Assembly: GCF_937880195.1 (NCBI RefSeq) | Contig: NZ_CALFLA010000081.1 | Span: 16,674-80,673, forward strand | Direction of reading: 5' to 3' | Source: an uncultured Blautia sp. | Lineage (GTDB): Bacteria; Bacillota; Clostridia; Lachnospirales; Lachnospiraceae | Length of the DNA: 64,000 bases | Shown here: piece after piece, positions 51,205 through 59,978 of the stretch | Layout of the letters: each line of letters begins with the position of its first letter | Numbering within the stretch: position 1 is the stretch's first letter | The notes under the pieces: model-generated | The model's database searches: none | Told to the model about the DNA's origin: nothing | What the model saw: the letters and a program-made list of their open reading frames with translations, nothing else | Position numbers and translations under genes: made by a program

Positions 51205-51483
51205 ATGAAATTTATATATCCTGCGGTTTTCCGCAAAACAGAAACAGGAACCTATTATGGATTTTTCCCGGATCTGGAAGACTGCCACGCTAAGGGCGAC
51301 ACTTTGGACGAAGCCATTGACAGAGCCAACGAAGCAGCGTCTGACTGGATCTCTCTGGAATTATCTGAAGAAGACTGCGATCTTCCCTCTGTTACAGACC
51401 CGGAAGATATGGAGCTTCTGGAAGGAGATATTGTAAGAAATATTTCTGTAAATATCCGATTTTACGAAGGCTGGGACGAATGA
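51205..51483 (+). CDS. orphan HicB-like antitoxin family protein
   Basis: 92 residues, ATG after GAGGAGG. The HicB fold is evident: MKFIYPAVFRKTETGTYYGFFPDLEDCHAKGDTLDEAIDRANEAASDWI, the short form without an added HTH domain. HicB normally partners a HicA mRNA interferase in the same operon, but no HicA-like small gene is on either side, so it is an orphan or has a separate role. It stands alone between a DUF1275 gene and a thioesterase gene, with a likely -10 (TATGAT) about 53 bp upstream. Confidence 0.85.
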   Translation: MKFIYPAVFRKTETGTYYGFFPDLEDCHAKGDTLDEAIDRANEAASDWISLELSEEDCDLPSVTDPEDMELLEGDIVRNISVNIRFYEGWDE

Positions 51484-51496
51484 TCGCCCCAGCCCT

Positions 51497-51970
51497 TTAA
51501 AAACCGTCTTTTCTGCGCTGCCTGCGCAGCTCGTATCTTTTTTGTCCGCCTATCCATTCCGCTTTCTGAGCTTCTGTTTCTACAATAAGCCCCGGAACTT
51601 CCAGCTTGTTGTCATTTTCATCAAGAGCCACAAGAACCTCATAGGCTCTGTTGATCATTCTTCTCATTCCATTGGAATCCTCTGCGTAAGTATCTACCCG
51701 GACCTCCATGGAAGTTTTTCCTACATAAGTCATTCTGCCGATCAGCACTACTGTATCGCCCAGATATGCGCCGGCCTTAAAATTCAGATTATCCACACAG
51801 GCGGTTGTCACAATACTGCCTGCATGACGGTGAGCCACAATTCCAGCCACCTCGTCGATCCACTGCAGAAGAATCCCCCCAAACAGTCTTCCATACCCAT
51901 TGATATGCTTTGGCATGATCAGATATGTATTTTCTGTTCTGGAATCCTCTACATGCTTCTGCTCCCGCAT
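51497..51970 (-). CDS. acyl-CoA thioesterase, hotdog fold (YciA/BFIT type)
   Basis: 157 residues. Hotdog domain with NTYLIMPKHINGYGRLFGGILLQWIDEVAGIVAHRHAGS, the thioesterase motif with the catalytic Asp in WIDEVAG, then VVTTACVDNLNFKAGAYLGDTVVLIGRMTYVGKTSMEVRV. Cytoplasmic hydrolysis of acyl-CoA. It follows a VOC-family gene by 23 bp, in the same direction, with nth and upp further upstream; a loose operon. Confidence 0.9.
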   Translation of the reverse strand: MREQKHVEDSRTENTYLIMPKHINGYGRLFGGILLQWIDEVAGIVAHRHAGSIVTTACVDNLNFKAGAYLGDTVVLIGRMTYVGKTSMEVRVDTYAEDSNGMRRMINRAYEVLVALDENDNKLEVPGLIVETEAQKAEWIGGQKRYELRRQRRKDGF

Positions 51971-51993
51971 CTGTTCACCACTTTCTGTTTCTT

Positions 51994-52395
51994 TTATTCA
52001 TGAAGTTCCAGGGGAAGTCCGTCCGGATCCTGGAAAAATGTAAATTTTCCTCCAGAAAACTCATCCACGCGTATGGGCTCCAGTGAAATTCCCTTTGCCC
52101 GAAGCTCTGCTGCTGTTTCTTCGATATCCGTCACCTTAAAAGCAAGATGCCGAAGACCATATGCCTCGGGAAAGCTTGGCCTTTGTGGATGAAGGCTATG
52201 GTTGCCGTCCCTTTCTGCCGGGGCAAAAATCTCCAGCTCCACCCCGTCAAGAGCAAGATCCAGCTTATAGTCCTGCCGATCTTCCCGGAAATTTTCTCTT
52301 ACAATCTGAAATCCCAGCTTATCCACATAAAATTCTTTTGATCTCTCATAATCTGATACGATCAGAGCCACATGATGTACTGCTGTTATTGCCAT
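51994..52395 (-). CDS. VOC/glyoxalase-family protein
   Basis: 133 residues. Two beta-alpha-beta-beta-beta halves: ITAVHHVALIVSDYERSKEFYVDKLGF (metal-binding His in VHHVAL) and HLAFKVTDIEETAAELRAKGI with the late Glu in GLPLELHE. This is the glyoxalase/bleomycin-resistance fold; methylmalonyl-CoA epimerase or lactoylglutathione lyase-like roles are possible. It lies 21 bp downstream of nth. Confidence 0.87.
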   Translation of the reverse strand: MAITAVHHVALIVSDYERSKEFYVDKLGFQIVRENFREDRQDYKLDLALDGVELEIFAPAERDGNHSLHPQRPSFPEAYGLRHLAFKVTDIEETAAELRAKGISLEPIRVDEFSGGKFTFFQDPDGLPLELHE

Positions 52396-52416
52396 GATAG
52401 AACTTCCCTTCTCTAC

Positions 52417-53049
52417 TCAGATATTTTTTTTGCAGATATCAAAAAGACAGCATTTGTCGCAGTGAGGCTTTGTTCTCGCTGTACAAACGTCTCTGCCATG
52501 ATATACAAGGCGGTGGCAGAAATCGCTTCCTTCTTCAGGAGGGATAATCTTCCAGAGAGCCATTTCTACTTTTTTTGGTTCTTTGATATTATCTACCAGT
52601 CCGATCCGGTTTGTCAGGCGAATGCAATGAGTATCTGTTACAATAGCAGGCTTGCCGAATACGTCTCCCATGATCAGATTGGCGCTTTTGCGTCCTACTC
52701 CCGGCAATTTCAGAAGCTCCTCAAAAGTTTCCGGTATCTTATCCTCATATTGTTCATGAAGAATACGCATACATGCGCTGATGTCCCTGGCCTTACTTTT
52801 TCCAAGACCGCAGGGCTTCACGATCGCCTCTATCTCCTCCGGCTGGGCCTCCGCCAGGGAGGCCACATCTGGATATTTTGCGTAAAGATCTTCTACTACC
52901 ACGTTTACTCTGGCGTCTGTACACTGAGCAGCCAGACGGACGCTTACAAGAAGCTTCCATGCCTGATCATAGTCCAGGGTACAGCCTGCGTCAGGGTATT
53001 CTTCTTTCAGGCGCTGAATGACTTCCAGTGCGCGCTGTTTCTTTGTCAT
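52417..53049 (-). CDS. nth: endonuclease III
   Basis: 210 residues, ATG after GAGG. DNA glycosylase/AP lyase of base excision repair. HhH motif LPGVGRKSANLIMG with the catalytic Lys, catalytic Asp in IVTDTHCIRLTNRIGL, and a C-terminal Fe-S cluster: C-x7-C-x2-C-x5-C in VCTARTKPHCDKCCLFDIC (one residue longer in the first gap than the usual x6). 15 bp downstream of upp. Confidence 0.95.
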   Translation of the reverse strand: MTKKQRALEVIQRLKEEYPDAGCTLDYDQAWKLLVSVRLAAQCTDARVNVVVEDLYAKYPDVASLAEAQPEEIEAIVKPCGLGKSKARDISACMRILHEQYEDKIPETFEELLKLPGVGRKSANLIMGDVFGKPAIVTDTHCIRLTNRIGLVDNIKEPKKVEMALWKIIPPEEGSDFCHRLVYHGRDVCTARTKPHCDKCCLFDICKKNI

Positions 53050-53064
53050 AGAATCATTCCTCTT

Positions 53065-53694
53065 TTATTTGGTTCCAAAAATACGGTCGCCGGCATCTCC
53101 AAGTCCAGGACAGATATATGCGTTTTCATTCAGCTCACGATCCAGATGACCTACATAGATCTGAACGTCAGGATGAGCCTTATGAAGACGCTCCAGTCCT
53201 TCCGGCGCAGCTATAATAAACATACATTTGATATTTTTGCCGCCATGTTCCTTAATAAAATCAACCGCAGCTACTGCTGAACCTCCTGTTGCCAGCATAG
53301 GATCTGTTACAACGATCAGTCTCTGATCAATGGGATCCGGCAGTTTACAGTAATATTCATGAGGCTCATGCGTCTCTGGATCTCTGTAAAGACCGATATG
53401 GCCGATCTTTGCAGAAGGCACAAGAGTTGTAATTCCGTTGACCATACCAAGTCCTGCACGAAGAACAGGCACAACCGCCAGTTTTTTACCTGCGATCATA
53501 GGCGTCATACATTTTTCAAGAGGTGTTTCTACCTCCACATCCTCCAGCGGAAGATCTCTTAATGCCTCAAATCCCATAAGAACCGCAATCTCTTCAATAA
53601 GTTTACGAAATTCGTTTGTTCCAGTGCTTTTGTCTCTTAAAATAGAAATTTTATGCTGGATCAGCGGGTGTTCCATAATATATACGTTCTCCAT
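53065..53694 (-). CDS. upp: uracil phosphoribosyltransferase
   Basis: 209 residues, ATG after GGAGG. Salvages uracil to UMP with PRPP. PRPP loop [19 protein letters not shown], uracil-binding tail [17 protein letters not shown], start [24 protein letters not shown]. Upstream region contains a 9-bp hairpin (53740-53766) but no PyrR-binding loop that I recognise. Confidence 0.97.
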   Translation of the reverse strand: MENVYIMEHPLIQHKISILRDKSTGTNEFRKLIEEIAVLMGFEALRDLPLEDVEVETPLEKCMTPMIAGKKLAVVPVLRAGLGMVNGITTLVPSAKIGHIGLYRDPETHEPHEYYCKLPDPIDQRLIVVTDPMLATGGSAVAAVDFIKEHGGKNIKCMFIIAAPEGLERLHKAHPDVQIYVGHLDRELNENAYICPGLGDAGDRIFGTK

Positions 53695-53739
53695 GTTAAA
53701 CCTCCGTTAAAATATAATAAAAAATGACTTACCGATTAA

Positions 53740-53766
53740 AATAAACAGACAAAGCGCCTGTTTATT
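53740..53766. repeat. hairpin upstream of upp
   Basis: AATAAACAG (53740-53748) and CTGTTTATT (53758-53766), 9-bp perfect stem, in the upp leader. No T-run. Function unknown. Confidence 0.5.
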
Positions 53767-53847
53767 CTGTTTCGATAAGCCATATTATACCCCATTTTAG
53801 AAGGGACTTCTACCAGAATCTACAGAATCCGACAAAAAATCCTCACA

Positions 53848-55080
53848 TCATCCTACTCTTCCCGGTATTTTCTTGCTGACAGGCTGTTTGGAGCGTTCCT
53901 GCGCCAGCCGAAATTCATCCATATACAGAACAAAGGACATCAGCATACAGATTCCTACTGCGCCCAGAAGAATATTTGAAGTTGCAGACGGAATCCTGGG
54001 AGCTGTAAACAAAACCAGAGCTGTCAGATAGGTTACTCCTGTATTCAGTCTGGCATGCCAGCGCACCATCTGATTCTTGTCTGTATCAAGAATGTATTTC
54101 CATCCAAGAACAAGGGTATAGCTCTCTTTAATGAAAAACAGCATCAAAAGTATCTTGGCAACTGAATATCTGGGAACCATACACGTCAGCATCACAAACT
54201 GTGTGATCTTATCCGCAACCGGATCCAGAATCTTACCGATCTCAGTTACTCTTCCTGTACTCCGGGCAATCTTTCCATCCAGAATGTCTGTTGCCAGCAC
54301 TGCAAGAAGAATCAGGGCAAACCATGCTTTTCCGCCCTGAAGATCAGATCTCTGGATCATTGCCATAAAGACCAGAGCCAGAACAAGACGGGCTGCAGTT
54401 AAAAGGTTCGGTAGGGTAAAGATTTCCCGTCTGGTCAGCATTTTCTCAAATTTCTCCTGATTCTCAGGAATGATTTTGTAAAAGATCTGATAACAGACTG
54501 CATTCAGAATCAGAGCTGTTATCACATCCTCCACGCTGTGCTGTTTCAAAAACATGGTGGACAGCACAATGGATGTTGTGAGGATTATGTTTCCTGCAGT
54601 AAAAATCTTGTTCTTTCTGCATTTTTCGTTATGTAACAGAGCCACACAGCAGGCAACTGCATTAAATACGTGCATACTTGGGAAAATGTTGGTAGGCGTA
54701 TCGATCAGGTACAAAAACTGTACTGCCTGAATAAAGATACTGCCTCCGGTAAGCTCCGGCCTTAAATCCTGTCCGTTGGGATATACATAAGAAACGATCA
54801 GGAAAATTGTCATTCCAACTGCCAGAGTTGCCATATACTGATAATATTCCTTTTTGCCCGGACTTCCCAGGGCAAAATACAGCACACTGCCTATAACAAC
54901 AAAATACCAAAGTACATATGGAATAATAAAATACTCACAAAACGGGATTTTATCATCTAAAAACGTGTGGATCAAATGAGTTTCCACACTGCTCCTTTCC
55001 ATAAGCATGAAAGAAACCATATAAAAAATCCCATATGCAGGAATGATCCATAAATGTTTTGATTTTTTTAAATAATCCAA
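53848..55080 (-). CDS. PAP2-type phosphatase / CDP-alcohol phosphatidyltransferase fusion
   Basis: 410 residues starting at TTG 55080 (GGGAGGGTG upstream). Residues about 1-210 are a multi-pass PAP2-like domain with NIFPSMHVFNAVACC and KQHSVEDVITAL, the His/Asp pairs of the AUR1/IPC-synthase-like lipid phosphatases. Residues about 215-400 are a CDP-alcohol phosphatidyltransferase: TLPNLLTAARLVLAL, then DILDGKIARSTGRVTEIGKILDPVADK, which fits D-x2-D-G-x2-A-R-x8-G-x3-D-x3-D. A PgsA-like enzyme fused to a lipid phosphatase could make phosphatidylglycerol in one chain. An alternative is a distinct phospholipid head-group transferase. Confidence 0.87.
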   Translation of the reverse strand: MDYLKKSKHLWIIPAYGIFYMVSFMLMERSSVETHLIHTFLDDKIPFCEYFIIPYVLWYFVVIGSVLYFALGSPGKKEYYQYMATLAVGMTIFLIVSYVYPNGQDLRPELTGGSIFIQAVQFLYLIDTPTNIFPSMHVFNAVACCVALLHNEKCRKNKIFTAGNIILTTSIVLSTMFLKQHSVEDVITALILNAVCYQIFYKIIPENQEKFEKMLTRREIFTLPNLLTAARLVLALVFMAMIQRSDLQGGKAWFALILLAVLATDILDGKIARSTGRVTEIGKILDPVADKITQFVMLTCMVPRYSVAKILLMLFFIKESYTLVLGWKYILDTDKNQMVRWHARLNTGVTYLTALVLFTAPRIPSATSNILLGAVGICMLMSFVLYMDEFRLAQERSKQPVSKKIPGRVG

Positions 55081-55433
55081 AATATCACCCTCCCGCCCTA
55101 CGGACTGCGCTGTGAAATCAGTTATTGTTCACAGCGATGAACCAAAATCAATTTGCCCATATGCTTCATTTCTTTCTGTTGGTAATAGTATAACCTATTC
55201 TATTATTTAATCAATCCACAAATTGCTGAAATCAGAAGGTTTCATAAAAATTTCATATTTATTTTTCATAATTTTTATCTATGAAATATTTCCTGCAGAA
55301 AAAATTTCCTTCTTATTAAAGCAAACGAGTTTTCCGAGGCAAATACTTCAATTATACATAAAAAACATAGAAATTTTTATCTTAGTCAGAAAGGGTTTCC
55401 GCTTCTGAAGCGGCAGGCGATAACAAATCAGGC
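55081..55433. promoter_or_regulatory. 353-bp AT-rich intergenic region
   Basis: No gene seen. It contains the promoter at 55187-55214 (minus) for the fusion gene, a 9-bp perfect leader hairpin (CGCTGTGAA/TTCACAGCG at 55108-55136), and a small stem at 55399-55413 downstream of the phosphatase gene. The rest is AT-rich with no ORF supported. Confidence 0.55.
55187..55214 (-). promoter_or_regulatory. promoter of the PAP2/CDP-alcohol transferase fusion gene
   Basis: Minus strand TTGATT (55214-55209), 16-base spacer, TATACT (55192-55187); gives a leader of about 100 nt with a 9-bp hairpin. Confidence 0.55.
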
Positions 55434-56207
55434 TCAGTGCCGCTGTGAAGTATTTCCGAAGGTTTCACAGAACCGGCAGGCAAAAGAAGGTTCTTCTCCT
55501 CCTGCATAGAGATGGGAAATATCTCCCAGCCGAGCCGCCCGGAAAAAGGCGATTCCTTTTTCTCTTTCTTCTGTTGTTACTTCTGTAACCGAAGTAGGCG
55601 CAAGAGCCAGCGTATGCCAAAGCACAAATGGCGAAACGCTCCAAAGTCTGGAAAGCAGAACGCAGGTAACTCCAAAATGACAGAATAATGTGATCCTCTG
55701 CTCATTCTCTTTTACTACACGATAATGATTTCCTTCTCTTTCGTATCCGTATTTCAAAAGCAGTCGGTCAAACTCCTCTGCCACCTTGTCATATACAGAA
55801 ACAAGATCCCCATGCCGCGCCACTTCTGACTCTCTCCACTGTGTAGGATGGCTGTATTCCGGGCTTTCTGCCCAACTTCCCGGAACCATATCCCAGACGA
55901 TCCTCTCCCGGAACCGTCCGTTTTCTTTTACTGTGTCAGGATAAGCCCTCTGAAGAAATTCTGAGGAATTAATATCTACTTTTGCCGGAAACTCCCGAAG
56001 CCAGTCAAGGATCTTTGCGTCCTTTCCGGCAGCCGCAAGGGAATAGGCTGCTGTATCCATAGCTCTTCCAAGGGGAGACATGTAACAGTCCCCAAGCTCC
56101 ATATTTGGAACTGCCTTTGCCAGAAGGGCCGCTTCTACCCTTCCTTTTTCTGTCAGTGTATCATTTACATAATCAGGATCTCCATGGCGGATAAATCGTA
56201 TTTTCAT
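55434..56207 (-). CDS. histidine phosphatase family protein
   Basis: 257 residues, ATG after AAAGGAG. RHG motif IRFIRHGDPDYVNDTLTEKGRVEA with the phospho-His, SPLGRAMDTAAYSLA with the conserved Arg, and ITLFCHFGVTCVLL for the late His. Branched phosphoglycerate mutase/phosphatase fold; substrate unknown. Between the lipid fusion gene and the DnaJ-like gene with no strong link. Confidence 0.9.
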   Translation of the reverse strand: MKIRFIRHGDPDYVNDTLTEKGRVEAALLAKAVPNMELGDCYMSPLGRAMDTAAYSLAAAGKDAKILDWLREFPAKVDINSSEFLQRAYPDTVKENGRFRERIVWDMVPGSWAESPEYSHPTQWRESEVARHGDLVSVYDKVAEEFDRLLLKYGYEREGNHYRVVKENEQRITLFCHFGVTCVLLSRLWSVSPFVLWHTLALAPTSVTEVTTEEREKGIAFFRAARLGDISHLYAGGEEPSFACRFCETFGNTSQRH

Positions 56208-56299
56208 AATATTTTCTCCTTTTATCTTTCCCAGGTCTTATAACAAGCTGCCCTGTATTTTTCTCACCCAGTATAGCATCCTTTATTTCTTACGTAAAG

Positions 56300-56337
56300 A
56301 AAAAAGGGGAAGCGCCTTTACATTGCGCTTCCTCTTT
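56300..56337 (-). terminator. terminator overlapping the end of the DnaJ-like gene
   Basis: Minus strand GGAAGCGC (56332-56325) pairs with GCGCTTCC (56315-56308), then CCTTTTTTC. The left arm is made of the last codons of the gene and the stop at 56320-56318 lies in the loop. Confidence 0.85.
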
Positions 56338-57379
56338 TTCCTGTCCGCCCCTGTTTCATGGCTCTGTCATATTCTTTTAGTTTCTCAGCCGCCTCCCGGC
56401 TGACCTCCTTTGGAACCTGGATTCGGATCGTCACATACTGATCCCCTCGTACTGAAGGATTCTTTACGGAAGGAGCGCCCTTTCCTCTCAGCCGTATTTT
56501 TCCTCCTGACTGAGTTCCTGCCGGAATATGGCACATCACGTCTCCATATAAGGTAGAAAATTTCTCTTCGCCGCCAAGAACAGCTGTAATAAAGGGAATT
56601 TCCGCCGTAGTATAAATATCAGCGCCCTTTCTTTCCCAGCCCGCCTTCGGCTCTACGTGAACCTTTAAAAGCAGATCTCCCGGCGCTCCGCCTCCATATC
56701 CCGGATTTCCTTTTCCACGAAGCCGGATGCTTTTGCCGTCCTCAATACCTGCCGGAATATGAACCTGGATCTTCTGGATTTTTCCTCCTGCTTCCCCAAA
56801 AGAAAGCTGCAGCACCCGGTCGCAGCCAAACACAGCTTCATGAAAGCTGACGCTGACCTCCGACCTTATATCTCTTCCTTTCATGTTCTCTACCTGACTG
56901 CCAAAGCCTTCACTAAATCCTGAGCCGTCAAATCCATGTCCGGAAAAACCTCTTCCTGAACCGCCATGAAACATGTTTCCGAAAATATCTCCAAAAACAT
57001 CATCCATATCTCCGCCTTCAAAATGATATTCTCTGTATGCTCCATTTCCTCCCTGGCCGAAATCAAAGCCTCTGAAACTGCCGGTTCCATTCTGTCCGCC
57101 AAAGCCACTATACGAACCGCCCTGTCCATTCTGGGCTCCGGCGCCGAATCCTTCCTCAAAAGCAGCCATGCCAAACTGATCGTATAGTTTCTTTTTTTCT
57201 GCATCACTTAGCACATTATATGCTTCTGTTACTTCCTTAAATTTCTGCTCTGCCTCATTATCACCTGGATTTGTATCCGGATGATATTTCTTGGCAAGTT
57301 TCCTGTACGCACGTTTAATCTCTTTCTCATCGGCATTTCTTCCGATTCCAAGAACATCATAAAAATCTCTTTTAGCCAT
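56318..57379 (-). CDS. DnaJ/CbpA-like co-chaperone without zinc finger
   Basis: ATG 57379 ([37 protein letters not shown]) follows GGAGGTGG; 353 residues. J domain with HPD in [10 protein letters not shown], then a glycine/phenylalanine-rich linker (about 75-160), then two substrate-binding C-terminal domains ([48 protein letters not shown]). The four CxxCxGxG zinc repeats of DnaJ are absent, so it is the CbpA type. It stimulates DnaK-type ATPase and binds unfolded clients. Own promoter 57473-57501. Confidence 0.92.
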   Translation of the reverse strand: MAKRDFYDVLGIGRNADEKEIKRAYRKLAKKYHPDTNPGDNEAEQKFKEVTEAYNVLSDAEKKKLYDQFGMAAFEEGFGAGAQNGQGGSYSGFGGQNGTGSFRGFDFGQGGNGAYREYHFEGGDMDDVFGDIFGNMFHGGSGRGFSGHGFDGSGFSEGFGSQVENMKGRDIRSEVSVSFHEAVFGCDRVLQLSFGEAGGKIQKIQVHIPAGIEDGKSIRLRGKGNPGYGGGAPGDLLLKVHVEPKAGWERKGADIYTTAEIPFITAVLGGEEKFSTLYGDVMCHIPAGTQSGGKIRLRGKGAPSVKNPSVRGDQYVTIRIQVPKEVSREAAEKLKEYDRAMKQGRTGKRGSAM

Positions 57380-57472
57380 TATGCCACCTCCGGTTTCACA
57401 AATCTTACAAAAAGGAGATGCTGATCTGTTGCCTCTGCATCCCCCATTAGCTTTCTTATTTGTTCTATATGT

Positions 57473-57501
57473 AATATAACACCCATTGTATCTAATGTCA
57501 A
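57473..57501 (-). promoter_or_regulatory. promoter of the DnaJ-like gene
   Basis: Minus strand TTGACA (57501-57496), 17-base spacer, TATATT (57478-57473). Confidence 0.75.
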
Positions 57502-57616
57502 TACTGCTTCCGTATATTTTCACAATCTTTACAATATTTTTATTTCATTTACCTGGGTACTTTTCCTATCTTAATTTCTCCTGTGCTACTATGAACCACA
57601 TAAGGAGGAATGAATC

Positions 57617-57805
57617 ATGCTTTCTTTTTTTAAGTCACATCATAGTATTAAATGGAAAAAATGGGACAGTCAGGCTGAACGATTTTGGTTTCGCCATCCT
57701 CACGCTGCAATTTTCATAATGTTTATGGGGCTTCCAATTTTGGGACTGACTGCAGTATTTCTTTTAGCCGTGCTGGTAACACTACCTATGTCATTCATCA
57801 TATAG
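57617..57805 (+). CDS. small membrane protein at the head of the potassium locus
   Basis: 62 residues, ATG eight bases after a perfect AAGGAGG, which makes it credible as a gene despite its size. The N-terminus is basic and aromatic (SIKWKKWDSQAERFWFRHPHAA) and residues about 31-61 form one or two hydrophobic segments (IFIMFMGLPILGLTAVFLLAVLVTL). It precedes ktrB by 134 bp on the same strand. It resembles in size and place the small accessory subunits of K+ transporters such as KdpF, though not by sequence. Accessory or regulatory role is inferred. Confidence 0.6.
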   Translation: MLSFFKSHHSIKWKKWDSQAERFWFRHPHAAIFIMFMGLPILGLTAVFLLAVLVTLPMSFII

Positions 57806-57939
57806 CAGAATACATATTTTCTGGCGGAATAGTTTCTTTATACAATCTTAATGTCTCTGCCATTTTTGCTAATACATATTTAATGCAGATCAAGATATGA
57901 TTAAGGCAACATAAAGAAGAAATAAAGGAAGTACCCGCT

Positions 57940-59280
57940 ATGAATGACACTATACGAAAACCTCATCGACATTTTACCTCTTTTCAGGTAATTATCCTTG
58001 GATTCTTTTCTGTAATCCTTCTTGGAAGCCTGCTTCTGATGCTGCCTTTTGCCACCAGAGACGGTCAGGGCGCGTCTTTTTCCGACGGACTTTTTACTGC
58101 AACCTCTGCAGTTTGTGTAACAGGACTGATCGTCCATGACACTGCAACCTACTGGTCTGAGTTCGGCCAGGCTATTATCCTGGCCCTGATCCAGATCGGC
58201 GGTATGGGAGTGGTAACAATTGCCGTTTCCATTGCTGTAGCCTCCGGAAGAAAAATCGGTCTAATGCAGAGAAGCACCATGCAGGAAGCCATTTCCGCCC
58301 ATCAGGTCGGAGGCATTGTACGTCTGACAAAATTCATTCTGAAGACGAGTATCCTGATCGAACTTATCGGCGCTTTGATACTTTCGCCTGTGTTCTGCAG
58401 AGATTTCGGTTTGCTGAAGGGAATCTGGTATTCCGTTTTCCATTCCGTTTCTGCATTCTGTAATGCAGGTTTTGATCTTATCGGAATCAGAGAACAGTAT
58501 TCCTCTCTGACAACCTATGTTACAAATCCTGTTATAAATCTTACCATTATGATTTTGATCATTACCGGAGGACTTGGTTTTGTTACTTGGGCTGACATAC
58601 AGAAAAATAAACTCCATTTTCGTAAATATACCATGCAAAGTAAAGTAATTCTTACTGTAACCTCCATTCTTCTTATATTACCGGCTGTATATTTCTTTTT
58701 CTGTGAATTTACAGGACTGTCTCTGGGAGAAAGAGTTCTCTCTTCCATGTTCCAGGCCGTAACTCCCAGAACAGCCGGATTTAACACTGTAGATCTGACT
58801 CTTATCAGCGAAACAGGACTTTTTTTGATGATCGTCCTGATGCTCATAGGAGGTTCTCCCGGTTCTACAGCCGGAGGTATGAAAACTACGACCATAGCAG
58901 TTCTCTTTTCTTCTGCTTTGTCTGTATTCCGCAAACAGGATTCCGCTCACTTTTTCGGAAGAAGAGTCCCTGACAGCACTGTTAAAAACGCAGCCACAAT
59001 TTTTCTTATGTATGTCACACTTTTTCTTGGCGGCGGAATGATCATCAGTTATATAGAAGAAGTTCCTCTTGTATCTGCTCTTTTTGAAACAAGCTCGGCT
59101 ATTGGTACTGTAGGACTTTCCCTTGGGTTCACCCCCACTCTTGGCATGGTCTCACGGATCATCCTGATTCTCCTTATGTTTTTTGGTCGAGTAGGAGGAC
59201 TGACGCTTATTTTTGCAGCACTTTCCGAAAGAACTTCTTTTGGAAGCCGATATCCACAGGAAAAAATCACAGTTGGTTAA
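57940..59280 (+). CDS. ktrB: TrkH/KtrB-family potassium uptake channel subunit
   Basis: 446 residues, ATG after AAAGGA. Four membrane-pore-membrane repeats with the filter glycines: TSAVCVTGLIVHD, SAFCNAGFDLIG, TPRTAGFNTVDL, TSSAIGTVGLSLG. Inner loop GGSPGSTAGGMKTTT is typical of KtrB. It conducts K+ (often Na+-coupled) and is gated by the KtrA ring encoded 17 bp downstream. Likely one operon with the small membrane gene, ktrA and perhaps the kdpDE genes. Confidence 0.95.
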   Translation: MNDTIRKPHRHFTSFQVIILGFFSVILLGSLLLMLPFATRDGQGASFSDGLFTATSAVCVTGLIVHDTATYWSEFGQAIILALIQIGGMGVVTIAVSIAVASGRKIGLMQRSTMQEAISAHQVGGIVRLTKFILKTSILIELIGALILSPVFCRDFGLLKGIWYSVFHSVSAFCNAGFDLIGIREQYSSLTTYVTNPVINLTIMILIITGGLGFVTWADIQKNKLHFRKYTMQSKVILTVTSILLILPAVYFFFCEFTGLSLGERVLSSMFQAVTPRTAGFNTVDLTLISETGLFLMIVLMLIGGSPGSTAGGMKTTTIAVLFSSALSVFRKQDSAHFFGRRVPDSTVKNAATIFLMYVTLFLGGGMIISYIEEVPLVSALFETSSAIGTVGLSLGFTPTLGMVSRIILILLMFFGRVGGLTLIFAALSERTSFGSRYPQEKITVG

Positions 59281-59297
59281 AAGAAAGGACGATTATT

Positions 59298-59948
59298 ATG
59301 ATGAAATCAATTTTATTAATAGGACTTGGAAGATTTGGACGCCATATTGCAATGAAGCTGGATGAGCTTAACCATCAGGTTATGGCTGTTGACAAAAATG
59401 AAGACAGAGTAAATGCCGCTCTTCCCTATGTAACAAACGCACAGATTGGGGACGCCACCAATCAGGGCTTTATGGAATCTCTGGGTGTCAACAACTTTGA
59501 CGTATGTATTGTTGCCATTGGCGATAACTTCCAGAGCTCTCTGGAAGCTACATCTCTTCTAAGCGAGCTTGGAGCCAGACAGGTGGTTTCTCGTGCTGCC
59601 AGAGACGTACACGCCAAATTTCTCCTGAAGAACGGCGCCAATGAGGTAATCTACCCGGAGAAACAGATGGCACAATGGGCAGCCATCCGCTACAGTGCCG
59701 ATCATATTCTTGACTACATTGAGCTTGATAAGGAACATGCTATTTTTGAGATTTCCATTCCGGAAAGCTGGATCGGAAAAACTGTGGGACAGCTTGATAT
59801 ACGAAACAAACACAATATCAACATCATGGCATTTAAGTACCAGGGAGAATTGAATATGAATATCAAATCAGATACTCTGATCCCTTCAGGCCATTCCATG
59901 CTTGTTCTTGGAGATATCAAAAATATCCAAAAATGTTTTCATATTTAA
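59298..59948 (+). CDS. ktrA: KtrA/TrkA-family regulatory subunit
   Basis: 216 residues. RCK_N Rossmann domain with LLIGLGRFGRHIAMKLDELN and the acidic MAVDKNEDRVN that binds the nucleotide ribose; RCK_C domain about 135-216 (ISIPESWIGKTVGQLDIRNKHNINIMAFKYQGE). It forms a cytoplasmic ring that gates KtrB through ATP/ADP, and RCK_C domains of Firmicutes often bind c-di-AMP. Two adjacent ATGs; the first has AAAGGA. Confidence 0.95.
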   Translation: MMKSILLIGLGRFGRHIAMKLDELNHQVMAVDKNEDRVNAALPYVTNAQIGDATNQGFMESLGVNNFDVCIVAIGDNFQSSLEATSLLSELGARQVVSRAARDVHAKFLLKNGANEVIYPEKQMAQWAAIRYSADHILDYIELDKEHAIFEISIPESWIGKTVGQLDIRNKHNINIMAFKYQGELNMNIKSDTLIPSGHSMLVLGDIKNIQKCFHI

Positions 59949-59978
59949 ACAGCACATAATCGACAAGAGGTGATTTGA

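Noticed and set aside
57685..57900. 71-residue open frame overlapping the small membrane gene
   Set aside because: Different frame from the ORF with the perfect AAGGAGG; no start signal of its own.
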